From contig JAVWVS010000032.1 of NCBI GenBank assembly GCA_036666555.1, positions 1 to 20,070 on the forward strand: a stretch of 20,070 nucleotides of DNA, in the 5' to 3' direction. This document shows, one piece after another, positions 8,853 to 16,800 of the stretch (its first letter is position 1; each line of letters opens with the position of its first letter). The notes beneath the pieces were generated by a model. The model was not told the origin of the DNA. It did no database searches and worked only from the letters and a program-made list of their open reading frames with translations. The DNA is from UMGS1251 sp036666555. GTDB taxonomy: Bacteria > Bacillota > Clostridia > Lachnospirales > Lachnospiraceae. Made by a program: the position numbers and the translations under genes.

Positions 8853-11783
8853 ATGGCTGACAATCATAGAGTTAATGAACAGGTAAGGGAGATTACAGAA
8901 AAGCTAGAACAAGGAATACAAGAAGTATTTGAAAGTGAAAAGTATAAAGAATATCTGACCACAATGAGCAAGTTTTATAATTACAGTTTTAATAATACCA
9001 TGCTCATTTCTATGCAGAAACCAGATGCCACATTGGTTGCTGAATATCAGGCGTGGCAGAAGAAGTTTGAACGGCATGTAAAACAAGAGGAGAAGGGGAT
9101 TCGTATTATTGCCCCGGCTCCTGTTATCCAAAAAGAGGAATTAGAAAAACTCGACCCTGTAACACAAGAGCCACTGTTAGATGGTCATGGGAAACCTATC
9201 ATGGAAGAGATAGAAATCCGGATTCCAACATTTAAAGTGATTTCCGTGTTTGATATTTCCCAGACAGAAGGAAAAGAGTTACCAGATTTGATGGTAGATG
9301 AATTGACCGGAGAAGTGGGAAATTATGAGGTCTTTATGCAAGCACTGGCAGAAGTTGCCCCGGTGCCTATTGGATATGAAAAGATTTCCGATGGAGTAAA
9401 GGGGTATTATCATTTAGAGGAAAAACGGATTGCGTTGCAGGAGGGGATGAACCAGATTCAGAATACCAAAACTGCAATACATGAGATTGCCCATGCTATG
9501 CTACATAATATTGACTTGAACAGCCCAGAACATGGGGAGGGAAAAGACCGTAAGACGAAAGAAGTGGAGGCTGAGAGTATTGCATATGCGGTGTCCCAGC
9601 ATTATGGGATAGATACCTCTGATTACGCCTTTGGCTATGTGGCAGGTTGGAGCTCGGACAAAGAATTAAAAGAATTGAAGAGTTCTCTGGAAATGATACG
9701 AAAGACATCTGCAACATTAATCCAAGCCATAGATGATAGAATAGCAGACCTACAGCTCATAAGAGTCGAGATGGAAGCTTTGCCGGAACAGAAAGTGGGG
9801 ATTGAAGGGGTGGAATCTATTGATTATGAAGAGGGTGCTATTATCAAACCAGAGTTATCAGATAGTCAAAAAGAGCATAAAGAGGAAGAAAAGTTACTGT
9901 TAGGAGAAGAGGATAGCTTCGGTATCTATCAGCTTAAAAAGGGAGAAGAACTACATTTCCATCGGTTTGAAAGTTTGGGAAGTTTAAGCCGTCATAGTCT
10001 GTCTGTAGAAAAGGAGAATTATAAGTTGATTTATTCTGCACCGTTACAAGCAGAACAGACTTTGGATGATATCTTTGAGCAGTTTAATATGTTTCGTCCA
10101 GAAGATTTTACCGGACATTCATTGTCAGTGAGCGATATTGTTCTGATTCACAAGGATGGTATCAATACGGCACACTATGTAGACAGCGATGGTTTTCAAG
10201 AAATGCCTAATTTTTTAGAACTGCAGGCAGAACATGAGGTGGGGCAAGTGACGGAAGCGGCATATGCGTTTGCAGACCGTTACCTTATGATTCACGAGTG
10301 TGACGATGGGTATGATTACACTTTTTATAATAAGGATTATAAGGAAATGGATGGTGGAGTTTATGACAATTCGGATATCACACTGGAGGAGGCGGTATAT
10401 ATCATTCTTACAGATGATCCATTTCCCAATATGGAGCGAACACCAGTTGATTATGAGGAACTGGATGAAAAAGTGGAAGTAGCTAACCAGATTTTAAAAC
10501 CACAAGCAAAGCAAGAAAAAGTAGCCTCTCTTTCTGACCGAATTGAAGCTATGCAGGAGTTGAATGGAATGAGTCCGGCAGAGGTCGAGGAAACCGTTCT
10601 GGCTTATGCACAAACCAAAGCCGAGGAATATGGCTATGAGGTTCAAATACTTGCTGCAAGGGTATTCGGGAGCCGTATCGGGGAAATAGAACGTCCAGAC
10701 TCTGATTTGGATGTGGTGATTGAATATCAAGGGGATATCCGGGAAGATAATTTCTTTTTCATGCTCCACGAGGACGGTCTTTCAATAGGGGGGATGTCAT
10801 TGGAGATTAACCCGGTTACAGCAGATAAGTCAGGTACGATAGAAGAGTACCTGGCAAGAGCAAATGAATATTTAGATGAAAAGATAAAGGGGGCAAGAGA
10901 AATCACATCGGACAAGGAAAAGGTAGAAGTCTTTACTCAAGAATCAAAGCCAATATTGACCTTTTATGTTGCAGAGTGTATGGAGTTCACCGACCTTGGT
11001 GAATACCATGATAACCTAACCTTGGAAGAGGCAATACGTTTATATGAATCCATACCTGCAGAGCGTATAAAGGGTATTAAGGGCATTGGTTTCACTCTGC
11101 ATGAAGCAGAAAATAAAGTGTATAAGGATAGTACCATGGCAATTTTAAATAGGCATACGATTGATGTAGACACCATTAATCATGTGGATGAATTTCGGAA
11201 CAATCAAATTATACAAGAAGCCGTTAAGGAAGTAATCCAAAGGTTTCCAGATGCAGAGGTTCGGGATAAGGAGACAAGAGTCATAGAACGTCAAGAGGTG
11301 GAGAAGAAGATGCAGCGTGAGTGTATGAATTTGTCCGTTGAAATCGATCAGTTTTGTGAGGATTATGATACCTATGAGTATAGGGACGCTATAGATAGTA
11401 AGGAAGGAAATATTGAGCATATTTACACTTCTTTGTATGCCGGAGATGACGATTTGGTAACGGAATGGTTACAATCCGTTATTGAGGAAGAAGAGCCTGC
11501 GGAGGATGTAGCTAGGGCGAAAGCACTATTACAGAAAGTGAATGACCTTGTAGAACGGAGAGAGCAAAATCCTCTAACGAAAGTGGAAGAACTGGAAGAA
11601 GCCAATTATAATCAGATTGATGGGATGATAAATAATATGAAAACAAAGAAAGAGGAACATATAGATAAAAGTCTGTCAATTATGGAAAGGCTTGAGAGAA
11701 ATCGGGATAAAATTGCAAGCGAGAATCTAAAAGGAAAGTCTGAAAAAGATCTACAAGGTAAGTTTGAGAGAGGGATAGGATAA
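8853..11783 (+). CDS. ArdC-like anti-restriction/zinc-peptidase fusion with YodL, nucleotidyltransferase and LPD-type domains
   Basis: This is a 976-residue multi-domain cytoplasmic protein. Residues 1 to about 130 are an ArdC-type ssDNA-binding domain (FNNTMLISMQKPDATLVA). A zincin-like peptidase domain follows with HEIAH (210-214) and a downstream EVEAES whose E241 may be the third ligand. Residues about 355-450 match the YodL domain and its HSLSVSDIV extension. Residues about 585-690 form a nucleotidyltransferase-like fold with GSR (606-608) and DSDLD, giving aspartates 618 and 620 in the GS-x-DxD arrangement. Residues about 703-810 (FYVAECMEF, IKGIGF) are a large-polyvalent-protein-associated domain. 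The C-terminus is acidic and helical. ATG 8853 is preferred over GTG 8847 because AGGAG (8843-8847) lies five bases before it. ArdC proteins protect incoming DNA from restriction. The role of the transferase and peptidase parts is not known. Confidence 0.85.
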   Translation: MADNHRVNEQVREITEKLEQGIQEVFESEKYKEYLTTMSKFYNYSFNNTMLISMQKPDATLVAEYQAWQKKFERHVKQEEKGIRIIAPAPVIQKEELEKLDPVTQEPLLDGHGKPIMEEIEIRIPTFKVISVFDISQTEGKELPDLMVDELTGEVGNYEVFMQALAEVAPVPIGYEKISDGVKGYYHLEEKRIALQEGMNQIQNTKTAIHEIAHAMLHNIDLNSPEHGEGKDRKTKEVEAESIAYAVSQHYGIDTSDYAFGYVAGWSSDKELKELKSSLEMIRKTSATLIQAIDDRIADLQLIRVEMEALPEQKVGIEGVESIDYEEGAIIKPELSDSQKEHKEEEKLLLGEEDSFGIYQLKKGEELHFHRFESLGSLSRHSLSVEKENYKLIYSAPLQAEQTLDDIFEQFNMFRPEDFTGHSLSVSDIVLIHKDGINTAHYVDSDGFQEMPNFLELQAEHEVGQVTEAAYAFADRYLMIHECDDGYDYTFYNKDYKEMDGGVYDNSDITLEEAVYIILTDDPFPNMERTPVDYEELDEKVEVANQILKPQAKQEKVASLSDRIEAMQELNGMSPAEVEETVLAYAQTKAEEYGYEVQILAARVFGSRIGEIERPDSDLDVVIEYQGDIREDNFFFMLHEDGLSIGGMSLEINPVTADKSGTIEEYLARANEYLDEKIKGAREITSDKEKVEVFTQESKPILTFYVAECMEFTDLGEYHDNLTLEEAIRLYESIPAERIKGIKGIGFTLHEAENKVYKDSTMAILNRHTIDVDTINHVDEFRNNQIIQEAVKEVIQRFPDAEVRDKETRVIERQEVEKKMQRECMNLSVEIDQFCEDYDTYEYRDAIDSKEGNIEHIYTSLYAGDDDLVTEWLQSVIEEEEPAEDVARAKALLQKVNDLVERREQNPLTKVEELEEANYNQIDGMINNMKTKKEEHIDKSLSIMERLERNRDKIASENLKGKSEKDLQGKFERGIG

Positions 11784-11898
11784 TATGGGCCGTGATGTTT
11801 TTATTGTTTCTAAAGTAGTTTTGTTTAATTATAAAATACAATTGTTGTAAAGATGTTGCGAGTCAATTAATAATGAAATGGTTAGAGGGCTCATTACC

Positions 11899-11937
11899 AT
11901 ATGGGCAGAGATTTCAATCAGGGAACTCTGCCCATAT
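11899..11937. repeat. 12-bp perfect inverted repeat after the ArdC-like gene
   Basis: ATATGGGCAGAG (11899-11910) is mirrored exactly by CTCTGCCCATAT (11926-11937) around a 15-base loop. There is no T-run after it on either strand, so it is not a standard intrinsic terminator. It could still stabilise the 3' end of the long ICE transcript or bind a protein. A palindrome of this length by chance is unlikely. Confidence 0.6.
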
Positions 11938-12021
11938 TTAGCAAGGCGGCAGTCCCCACATTCATATGCGGCACATTACTTGTTTATCTGCTTTTAATTT
12001 TAATTTTTCAATGTAAGCACA

Positions 12022-12050
12022 TTGAACGCATCTCTCTTTTCTGCTATACT
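12022..12050 (+). promoter_or_regulatory. Vegetative promoter of the LXG toxin cassette
   Basis: TTGAAC (12022-12027) and TATACT (12045-12050) are separated by exactly 17 bases, an excellent sigma-A-type promoter. The -35 box overlaps the right arm of an 8-bp perfect hairpin (12007-12014/12019-12026, ttcaatgt/acattgaa), which might be an operator. Transcription would start near 12057, about 45 bases before the first gene of the cassette. Confidence 0.7.
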
Positions 12051-12102
12051 TTCACATATAGTTAATGGTACTAATATGGATTTTACAGGAGGAGAAAGAT
12101 AA

Positions 12103-12366
12103 ATGAGTGATATTAAAAGTGATTTGTCATTAGCAATCGACAAAGAGAAAGGTCTAAAATCTAAATGTGTAGGATTAGGGACAGAAAGCATTGAAACTGC
12201 GGAAGAATCGAATATTGATGGCGTCACAGATAATGCTTCTGTTTATGAAGATTGTGCAAGTTTATTGAAATCTTATAAGGAATTGCTGGATACAGATGCG
12301 ACCCGCATACGGGATTTAGGTGTGTCTTTCTTTGACTTTGACCATGATATGGCAAGTAAAATGTAA
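12103..12366 (+). CDS. Lap1-like type VII secretion targeting partner (TIGR04197/DUF3130-like)
   Basis: This is an 87-residue, mostly helical protein of WXG100-like size, first in the LXG cassette. It resembles the small partners (TIGR04197/SACOL2603 or DUF3130 families, called Lap1 in recent work) that bind the LXG domain and target it to the secretion machine. The C-terminus DATRIRDLGVSFFDFDHDMA contains an F-x3-D element (F76, D80), a feature reported for Lap1 proteins. AGGAGG at 12087-12092 precedes ATG 12103. It is followed after 13 bases by the Lap2-like gene. The family placement rests on size, helix pattern, tail motif and position; no sequence search was possible. Confidence 0.7.
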   Translation: MSDIKSDLSLAIDKEKGLKSKCVGLGTESIETAEESNIDGVTDNASVYEDCASLLKSYKELLDTDATRIRDLGVSFFDFDHDMASKM

Positions 12367-12379
12367 AGGAGATCAAATA

Positions 12380-12769
12380 ATGAACCAACGAGAGTATGAA
12401 GACAAATATGATGAGATAAAATCAGAGTTAAGAAAGCTAGAAGAGGAACAACAAGATTGCCGCTCCTTAAAGAGAGCAATTGAAGCAGAGGAAGAGGATA
12501 GAGAAAGAGCTTTAAATATCATATATGTGCGAAATGAAGAATTGGAGAAAGATTGGCGTAGACGGAATATGATCGGGAATAAGGACTATCTCTTTCAGGA
12601 AACTGAAGAAAGACTAAATAAAGTCCGTTCAGAGCGAAACAGTATTTTACGGGATGATTTTGATGATTTGAATCAATATATGAAAAAATTATCCCAACAA
12701 GAGGAAGAGTATCAGGAAAAATTATCAAAACTGAAACGAGAATACGAAGACCAAAAGGAGGAGCATTAG
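12380..12769 (+). CDS. Lap2-like coiled-coil partner of the LXG toxin (DUF5082/DUF3958-like)
   Basis: This is a 129-residue, highly charged, nearly all-helical protein with long heptads (for example ESRLRKLEEEQQ-type stretches near residues 10-45 and QQEEEYQEKLSKLKREYE at the end). Small coiled-coil proteins directly before LXG genes are known as Lap2 (DUF5082/DUF3958 group) and join Lap1 and the LXG domain in a pre-secretion complex. The frame extends upstream to 12320, but ATG 12380 is chosen because AAAGGAG (12365-12371) lies eight bases before it and the upstream part would overlap the previous gene. One base separates its stop from the toxin start. Confidence 0.7.
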   Translation: MNQREYEDKYDEIKSELRKLEEEQQDCRSLKRAIEAEEEDRERALNIIYVRNEELEKDWRRRNMIGNKDYLFQETEERLNKVRSERNSILRDDFDDLNQYMKKLSQQEEEYQEKLSKLKREYEDQKEEH

Positions 12770-12770
12770 G

Positions 12771-14372
12771 ATGGGACGTATCATTAATCCTTCTGAGATA
12801 CAGGGACAGGCAAATAGTGTGACAAGCGCACTAGAGAAAGACGAAGAAAAGTTACAGGATGCGTTGAATGAGATACAGCTTTTTGCCGAAGAAAATGGAT
12901 TACAAGGAAATGCATGGAATGGAGTTAAGGCACAGATAGCAGCTCATGGCGCTGTAATACGTGGCTTAATCTGCATGACAGATGCTATGGTGGAGGCTAG
13001 TGAGGAGTTGATTTCCTTAAGTGGAGAGGAAGATTTAGATGAAGACCTTTTGCTGGAACAGATTAAGCAATTGGGTGAAACTAAAGACGACCATAAGGAA
13101 TCCATTGAAATGTACAACAATCGGCTGAAAAATGAAGTATATGAATTTTGTTTGGGTTGGTATGCCCGTGAAAGAATAAGAGATTATGAAAATTTAATTC
13201 ATGATGCGGATGAACAAATTCAGGTGGCCAAGAAAAAGTTAGATACCATTGTTGATATAGATGATGCAACGAGTGACTTAACATCAGAGGTAGAAAGATT
13301 ATATACCGCAGTCTCACAAGGGATGGAATATTTAAAATCTACTTGGGATGGTAGTGGGTTTACTGCTTCTATCCTACATCATTTGCCATGGATGACTGTA
13401 TTAAATGAGCAGTGGGGAAAGAACCTTGAAAGGAAGGAGAGTGAACGATTAGAGGAATTAAAAAAGTATCATGATACTTTGCCAGATGAGTTAAAGCCGT
13501 ATATCAGTATAGATGATTTGGCAGTAACGGACGATGGTTTTGTTATATGCAAAAAGTCTATGAAAGACATTCTACTATCAGCTGGCTTCAAATTAACCGA
13601 TACATTTGGAAATTCCACCGTAGCTGATTACGATGATTGGTATCTTTCTAGTCTTGTAGGAGAAAAAGATAATGTTTACACTATAATTAAATTAAGGGAA
13701 CCTACTGATAGCAAAGGCAATACAGGTTCTTCTGTACCTTTCATTTCGGTTGATATACAAAAATTAACCTTAGTACTTGAAAAAAAAGCAAAGGGTGAAA
13801 AAATTCCTAAAGAAGAAATGACCGCATTAAACACTGCTATAGATGATATTGTAAATGGGACAGGAACGGAAAATGAAGATTTAAAAAATTATTTTAAAAA
13901 CCCAGAAAGCAAAGGTAGTTACCTTTTAGCAGATATTATTGTTGACAAAGTGGCACAAGATGCAAAAGCTAACAAAAATGGTACATACACTTATCAGATA
14001 CCAACTTCATATGACGAAAATGTAAAGCAATGTAAAGCAAGACTTGACGAATTAGAAAAGTCGGGAGTGTACAATAAAAAAGATAATACGATAACATTAA
14101 AAGATAAAAATAATTTAAGCCAAGATGAAAAAGATGCCATTTTATCAATTACTACTGGTAATCCAGACCAATATTCTTATGCGGCGGAAAATCTGTGGCA
14201 TACAGAAGCTTTGGATCTAGAACATTTACCATGGTCTCTAAAGCAAAGTAGTGCAATTAAATCTGATGCGGGTGTAGGAGAAAGTAATTGGGCAGATTTC
14301 TATGAAGGTGACTTTAAAGATAGTGACGGTGTAACTTATGAAGAGCAAAAAAAATATCATCAGGAGGATTGA
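12771..14372 (+). CDS. LXG-domain type VII secreted toxin with unrecognised C-terminal domain
   Basis: This 533-residue protein has an N-terminal helical LXG domain of about 200 residues, including the name motif LQG (L44-x-G46) followed by NAWNGVKAQI. Such proteins are polymorphic antibacterial toxins exported by Firmicute T7SSb systems. There is no signal peptide, as expected. The C-terminal half (about 230-533) is the presumed toxin. It has no membrane segment and no nuclease, NADase, lipase or lipid II phosphatase motif that I recognise. Base composition becomes more AT-rich from about 13600, as is common where toxin tips are swapped. A 10-bp tandem duplication (14021-14040) lies in this half. 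AGGAGG at 12756-12761 precedes ATG 12771 by nine bases. The membrane protein that follows is the probable immunity factor. Confidence 0.85.
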   Translation: MGRIINPSEIQGQANSVTSALEKDEEKLQDALNEIQLFAEENGLQGNAWNGVKAQIAAHGAVIRGLICMTDAMVEASEELISLSGEEDLDEDLLLEQIKQLGETKDDHKESIEMYNNRLKNEVYEFCLGWYARERIRDYENLIHDADEQIQVAKKKLDTIVDIDDATSDLTSEVERLYTAVSQGMEYLKSTWDGSGFTASILHHLPWMTVLNEQWGKNLERKESERLEELKKYHDTLPDELKPYISIDDLAVTDDGFVICKKSMKDILLSAGFKLTDTFGNSTVADYDDWYLSSLVGEKDNVYTIIKLREPTDSKGNTGSSVPFISVDIQKLTLVLEKKAKGEKIPKEEMTALNTAIDDIVNGTGTENEDLKNYFKNPESKGSYLLADIIVDKVAQDAKANKNGTYTYQIPTSYDENVKQCKARLDELEKSGVYNKKDNTITLKDKNNLSQDEKDAILSITTGNPDQYSYAAENLWHTEALDLEHLPWSLKQSSAIKSDAGVGESNWADFYEGDFKDSDGVTYEEQKKYHQED

Positions 14373-14374
14373 AT

Positions 14375-14878
14375 TTGAATAAGAAAACAGGATTAAGTAT
14401 TTTGGGCGCAATTGCAGGCGTTTTCCTATGCTTAATATCCAGTACTTTATATTTTTGGCTTGGGAAATTACTCAATGGAACATGGTTTTCATCTTATTAT
14501 ACAGGATTTTATACTGTTTTTATTCCTTTTCTTGTGGGTATTATTTGTTTTATTCTATTGCTGCTAACGGAAAAAATGATTCAGAAACTTTTCCGCATAA
14601 AAATTTTGAACCTTTCGTTCTATTTAGTATTGATAGTATCTATTTTAGCATGTTCAATAGGAATAGCATTATATGAAGGAACAAAAGATGAATTTGGTGA
14701 GATTGTTTTTTTTCTTATAAGTGCTGTATGGGTAACTGCTGGAATGCTTCGCTCTTTTACAGTATTATATAAAGATATCAAAAAGTCACCTTACAACAAG
14801 TGGTATAAAAATAAGGGCTTCTATTTTGCAATGATATTTATGATAATAAATATTATTTGGGCAATATTGTGTTCATGA
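14375..14878 (+). CDS. Five-helix membrane protein, probable immunity protein for the LXG toxin
   Basis: This 167-residue protein has five predicted membrane helices at about 6-29, 43-64, 77-97, 107-128 and 147-166, with short polar links. It directly follows the toxin, so it is most simply its immunity protein, acting in the producer's membrane. AGGAGG (14362-14367, inside the toxin gene) is one base before the TTG at 14369 but seven bases before the TTG at 14375, so 14375 is chosen; the product then starts MNKKTGLS. It is AT-rich like the toxin tip. A membrane-embedded immunity protein suggests that the toxin acts at the membrane or outside it, which is inference. I cannot assign it to a named family. 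Confidence 0.65.
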   Translation: MNKKTGLSILGAIAGVFLCLISSTLYFWLGKLLNGTWFSSYYTGFYTVFIPFLVGIICFILLLLTEKMIQKLFRIKILNLSFYLVLIVSILACSIGIALYEGTKDEFGEIVFFLISAVWVTAGMLRSFTVLYKDIKKSPYNKWYKNKGFYFAMIFMIINIIWAILCS

Positions 14879-14958
14879 AACGACACACTGAGTACGGTGC
14901 TATTTTGACAACTGTGATTGGAGATATTGATAGCTATGTAAAAGAATTGAGTTTCTAA
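14875..14958 (+). CDS. 27-codon open frame overlapping the immunity gene stop
   Basis: ATG 14875 overlaps the TGA of the membrane protein (ATGA), and the frame runs to TAA 14956-14958. The short product begins MKRHTEYGAILTTVIGDID. There is no separate ribosome binding site, so any translation would be coupled. It may be a real micro-protein, the tail of an eroded gene left by toxin-module exchange, or chance. It ends directly before the terminator, so it belongs to the cassette transcript. Confidence 0.25.
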   Translation: MKRHTEYGAILTTVIGDIDSYVKELSF

Positions 14959-15003
14959 AGAAAAAGGGTTCTATGTCAAGTGTTGACATAAAACCCTTCT
15001 TTT
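14959..15003. terminator. Bidirectional intrinsic terminator between toxin cassette and mob operon
   Basis: TATGTCAA (14972-14979) pairs with TTGACATA (14983-14990) around GTG. The stem continues through aagggtt (14964-14970) with aaaccctt (14991-14998) across one mismatch. A/T tracts flank both sides, so it works on either strand. It separates two convergent units, the LXG cassette (plus) and the relaxase gene (minus), whose stop codon lies inside it. Confidence 0.85.
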
Positions 15004-16408
15004 ATCGTTCATGTGGTCTGTCTGGTTCTAAAGTTGGTAAAGAGTCTGTAGGCATAATACGCAAGTACTGCTCCATATTTTTTTTGATTTGCTCCAGCTC
15101 TTTAATTTCATTCTGCGATGACTTCTGCATAGAAGAGAGGCTCCTTTTCTGTGCGAGTAAATTCTGATAGGCAGATTTTAGGGTTGAAATATTGGAAGTG
15201 GTAGGAGTGAATCCTTTTCGTTGTAGCATACGCTCCGCACCACCATACAAAATGATTTTCGATTCGTATTTTCTTAGAAATTTATCTTGGTCTTTTGCAT
15301 TTTCATAGCGGTCATTGAAAGGCTTGTTTTCACGATATTGCTCCGCATATTTAATAGTTTCAGCCATCTCAAGTATCTGATACTCCAAGGATACGATGCT
15401 GTTATTTGCGGACTTTGCCTGCTCTTGCAGAAGGGCAACTTTTGTATCTAATTCAGTTAAACTGTGAATATTCTTTTCCGTCATTAGCAGATAGGTTTTA
15501 GCAGCAATCTTTAGATTCTCTTTTGTAGCCCATTTTTGCAGGCCAATATTTTCGGTGAACGTTGGAGCGTTGACCATATTAATCAAGTTACGTACTCTTT
15601 TATCCTTTTTCAAAAAAGAAGTAGAGCGTACACGTTTGTTATCAATCCGTTCTTTGATTCGCTCCTTTGTAAAATTAGCACCTAAAGAATTTGCACGTCC
15701 CCGGATAAAGTTCTTTTCACCCAGAGGACGAAATGCAATGTATTTGCCACTACCTTCTTCAAACGAATCGTTCTTAATTTCATAGCCTTTGGCTTTCATA
15801 AGGGCAAGAAAGTCGTCATAACAGGAAGAGCCTTTGATGGATTGATTGATATCTTTCTTTAGCTTTACCTTCCAACTATTCTGATTTTTATTCTCATACC
15901 ACTCTTTGTATTTTATACCCCGTTTATTGCTGTTTTCAATGACAGAGAGATTATGCTTCCGGCAGAGTTTATCACTTAGATTACGGATATTCCAATAAGT
16001 CTGTTTGCAGTCATGGTAATGGTTATGTTCAATGTTATCCACCGCACAAAAGACGATATGGTTATGGACATGACCCTTATCAATATGGGTGGTTAATACA
16101 TACGAATATTTCCCTTCAAGTAGTTTGTCAGCTAGTTTCTTTCCAATGGTGTGAGCCTCTTCAAAAGATACTTCTCCCGGTTCAAATGCTTGGATCAAAT
16201 GAAATGCCTGATTTTCCTTTTGCGCTTTTTCAATACTGTTAAAGTCATTGGCGTGATCGAGGGCGTATTTAAAATCATAAGACGCTGTTTCGGCAGCACA
16301 AGCGAAAGCAGAAATATAAATACTTTCATCGGTCTTATCCGGATTGCAAATATATTCTATTGCCTTATTGACGGTTGCTTTGATAGCATGGATTTTTGTA
16401 ATCGCCAT
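15002..16408 (-). CDS. MOBP-type relaxase/mobilization nuclease
   Basis: This 468-residue cytoplasmic protein would nick the element at oriT, stay covalently attached to the 5' end and lead the strand into the recipient. Motif I holds the likely catalytic tyrosine (Y19 in EYICNPDKT). Motif II includes H70 (AFHLIQAF). The metal-binding histidine motif HIDKGHVHNH spans 108-117. All expected residues are present, so the nuclease looks intact. Residues about 300-455 are coiled coil. The start at 16408 overlaps the mobC-like gene by 52 bases; AAAGGAG inside that gene lies about 14 bases upstream, which suggests translational coupling. The length is normal for this family. Assignment to MOBP rather than a neighbouring group is by motif pattern only. 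Confidence 0.9.
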   Translation of the reverse strand: MAITKIHAIKATVNKAIEYICNPDKTDESIYISAFACAAETASYDFKYALDHANDFNSIEKAQKENQAFHLIQAFEPGEVSFEEAHTIGKKLADKLLEGKYSYVLTTHIDKGHVHNHIVFCAVDNIEHNHYHDCKQTYWNIRNLSDKLCRKHNLSVIENSNKRGIKYKEWYENKNQNSWKVKLKKDINQSIKGSSCYDDFLALMKAKGYEIKNDSFEEGSGKYIAFRPLGEKNFIRGRANSLGANFTKERIKERIDNKRVRSTSFLKKDKRVRNLINMVNAPTFTENIGLQKWATKENLKIAAKTYLLMTEKNIHSLTELDTKVALLQEQAKSANNSIVSLEYQILEMAETIKYAEQYRENKPFNDRYENAKDQDKFLRKYESKIILYGGAERMLQRKGFTPTTSNISTLKSAYQNLLAQKRSLSSMQKSSQNEIKELEQIKKNMEQYLRIMPTDSLPTLEPDRPHER

Positions 16409-16698
16409 ATCTGATTCATCAACTCCTTTATATCTTCCATATCCCTTTTATAAATAGTGTTAGTTGTGTTAATCCGCTTCGCTATTTGGTTCAGATTCCC
16501 TCCAAATTTTCCTAACTGAAAGTTCATTTCTCGGATGGGTGAGTAGTCCACATCATATACAAATCCATATAAGACCAGCTTGCGTAAGAATGCGGATTTA
16601 CTTTTCATGTGGGAGTGTAGGAACTTCTGGTCTAAGATGTATTGTTCATCATCGTCTAGGTAAAATTGTACTGGGTTTTTGCGTGTTCGCTTTGGCAT
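16357..16698 (-). CDS. mobC: MobC-like relaxosome accessory protein
   Basis: This 113-residue basic protein has a short N-terminal strand region (NPVQFYLDDDEQYIL) followed by helices, as in ribbon-helix-helix MobC proteins that bind oriT and help the relaxase open DNA. The conserved MNFQLGKFGGNLNQIAKRIN block is typical of the family. The ATG at 16698 is preferred over the one at 16704 because GAGG (16706-16709, complement) is seven bases before it and only one base before the other. It is the first gene of the mob operon and overlaps the relaxase gene. It follows an attenuator-like terminator and a strong promoter. It may autoregulate from the dyads upstream, as some MobC proteins do (inference). 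Confidence 0.85.
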   Translation of the reverse strand: MPKRTRKNPVQFYLDDDEQYILDQKFLHSHMKSKSAFLRKLVLYGFVYDVDYSPIREMNFQLGKFGGNLNQIAKRINTTNTIYKRDMEDIKELMNQIWRLQKSMLSKQPSIRQ

Positions 16699-16739
16699 TT
16701 TCATTCCTCGTTTCTTTATATATTTGGTAAAAAGGGTAC

Positions 16740-16774
16740 AAAAAAACTGCTGTAACTTGTTCGGTTTACAACAG
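16740..16774 (-). terminator. Intrinsic terminator in the mob operon leader (attenuator candidate)
   Basis: Read on the minus strand, CTGTTGTAAAC (16774-16764) pairs with GTTACAGCAG (16756-16747) around a 7-base loop, with one bulge and one wobble. Seven T follow at once (16746-16740). It sits between the mob promoter and mobC, about 40 bases after the expected start of transcription and about 30 bases before the ribosome binding site. Most transcripts would stop here unless something prevents it. Confidence 0.75.
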
Positions 16775-16800
16775 CTTGTGCGTTTGCTATTTGGTTGTTT

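Larger units (their letters stand above)
11784..12102. other. Gap between the ICE operon and the toxin cassette
   Basis: This stretch of 319 bases holds no convincing gene. It contains a 12-bp perfect inverted repeat (11899-11937), an 8-bp hairpin (12007-12026) and the promoter of the toxin cassette (12022-12050). Two short frames start with a similar MGRD: 11785-11850 (21 codons) and 11901-12065 (54 codons, one hydrophobic segment). Neither has a good ribosome binding site, and the second runs through the promoter, so both are probably remnants or chance. The gap marks the point where cargo joins the ICE backbone. Confidence 0.6.

Noticed and set aside
11901..12065. 54-codon frame MGRDFNQGTLPIFSK with one hydrophobic segment
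   Set aside because: It has no good ribosome binding site, its start lies in the 12-bp inverted repeat, and it runs through the toxin-cassette promoter. The similar MGRD at 11785 may only reflect chance or an old remnant.
14021..14040. 10-bp tandem duplication in the toxin tip, considered as a phase-variation switch
   Set aside because: Only two copies; the frame is intact and two copies are too few to argue for regular slippage.
14428..14676. 82-codon frame inside the immunity gene
   Set aside because: It is in another frame of an AT-rich membrane-protein gene, lacks a ribosome binding site and looks like a shadow.
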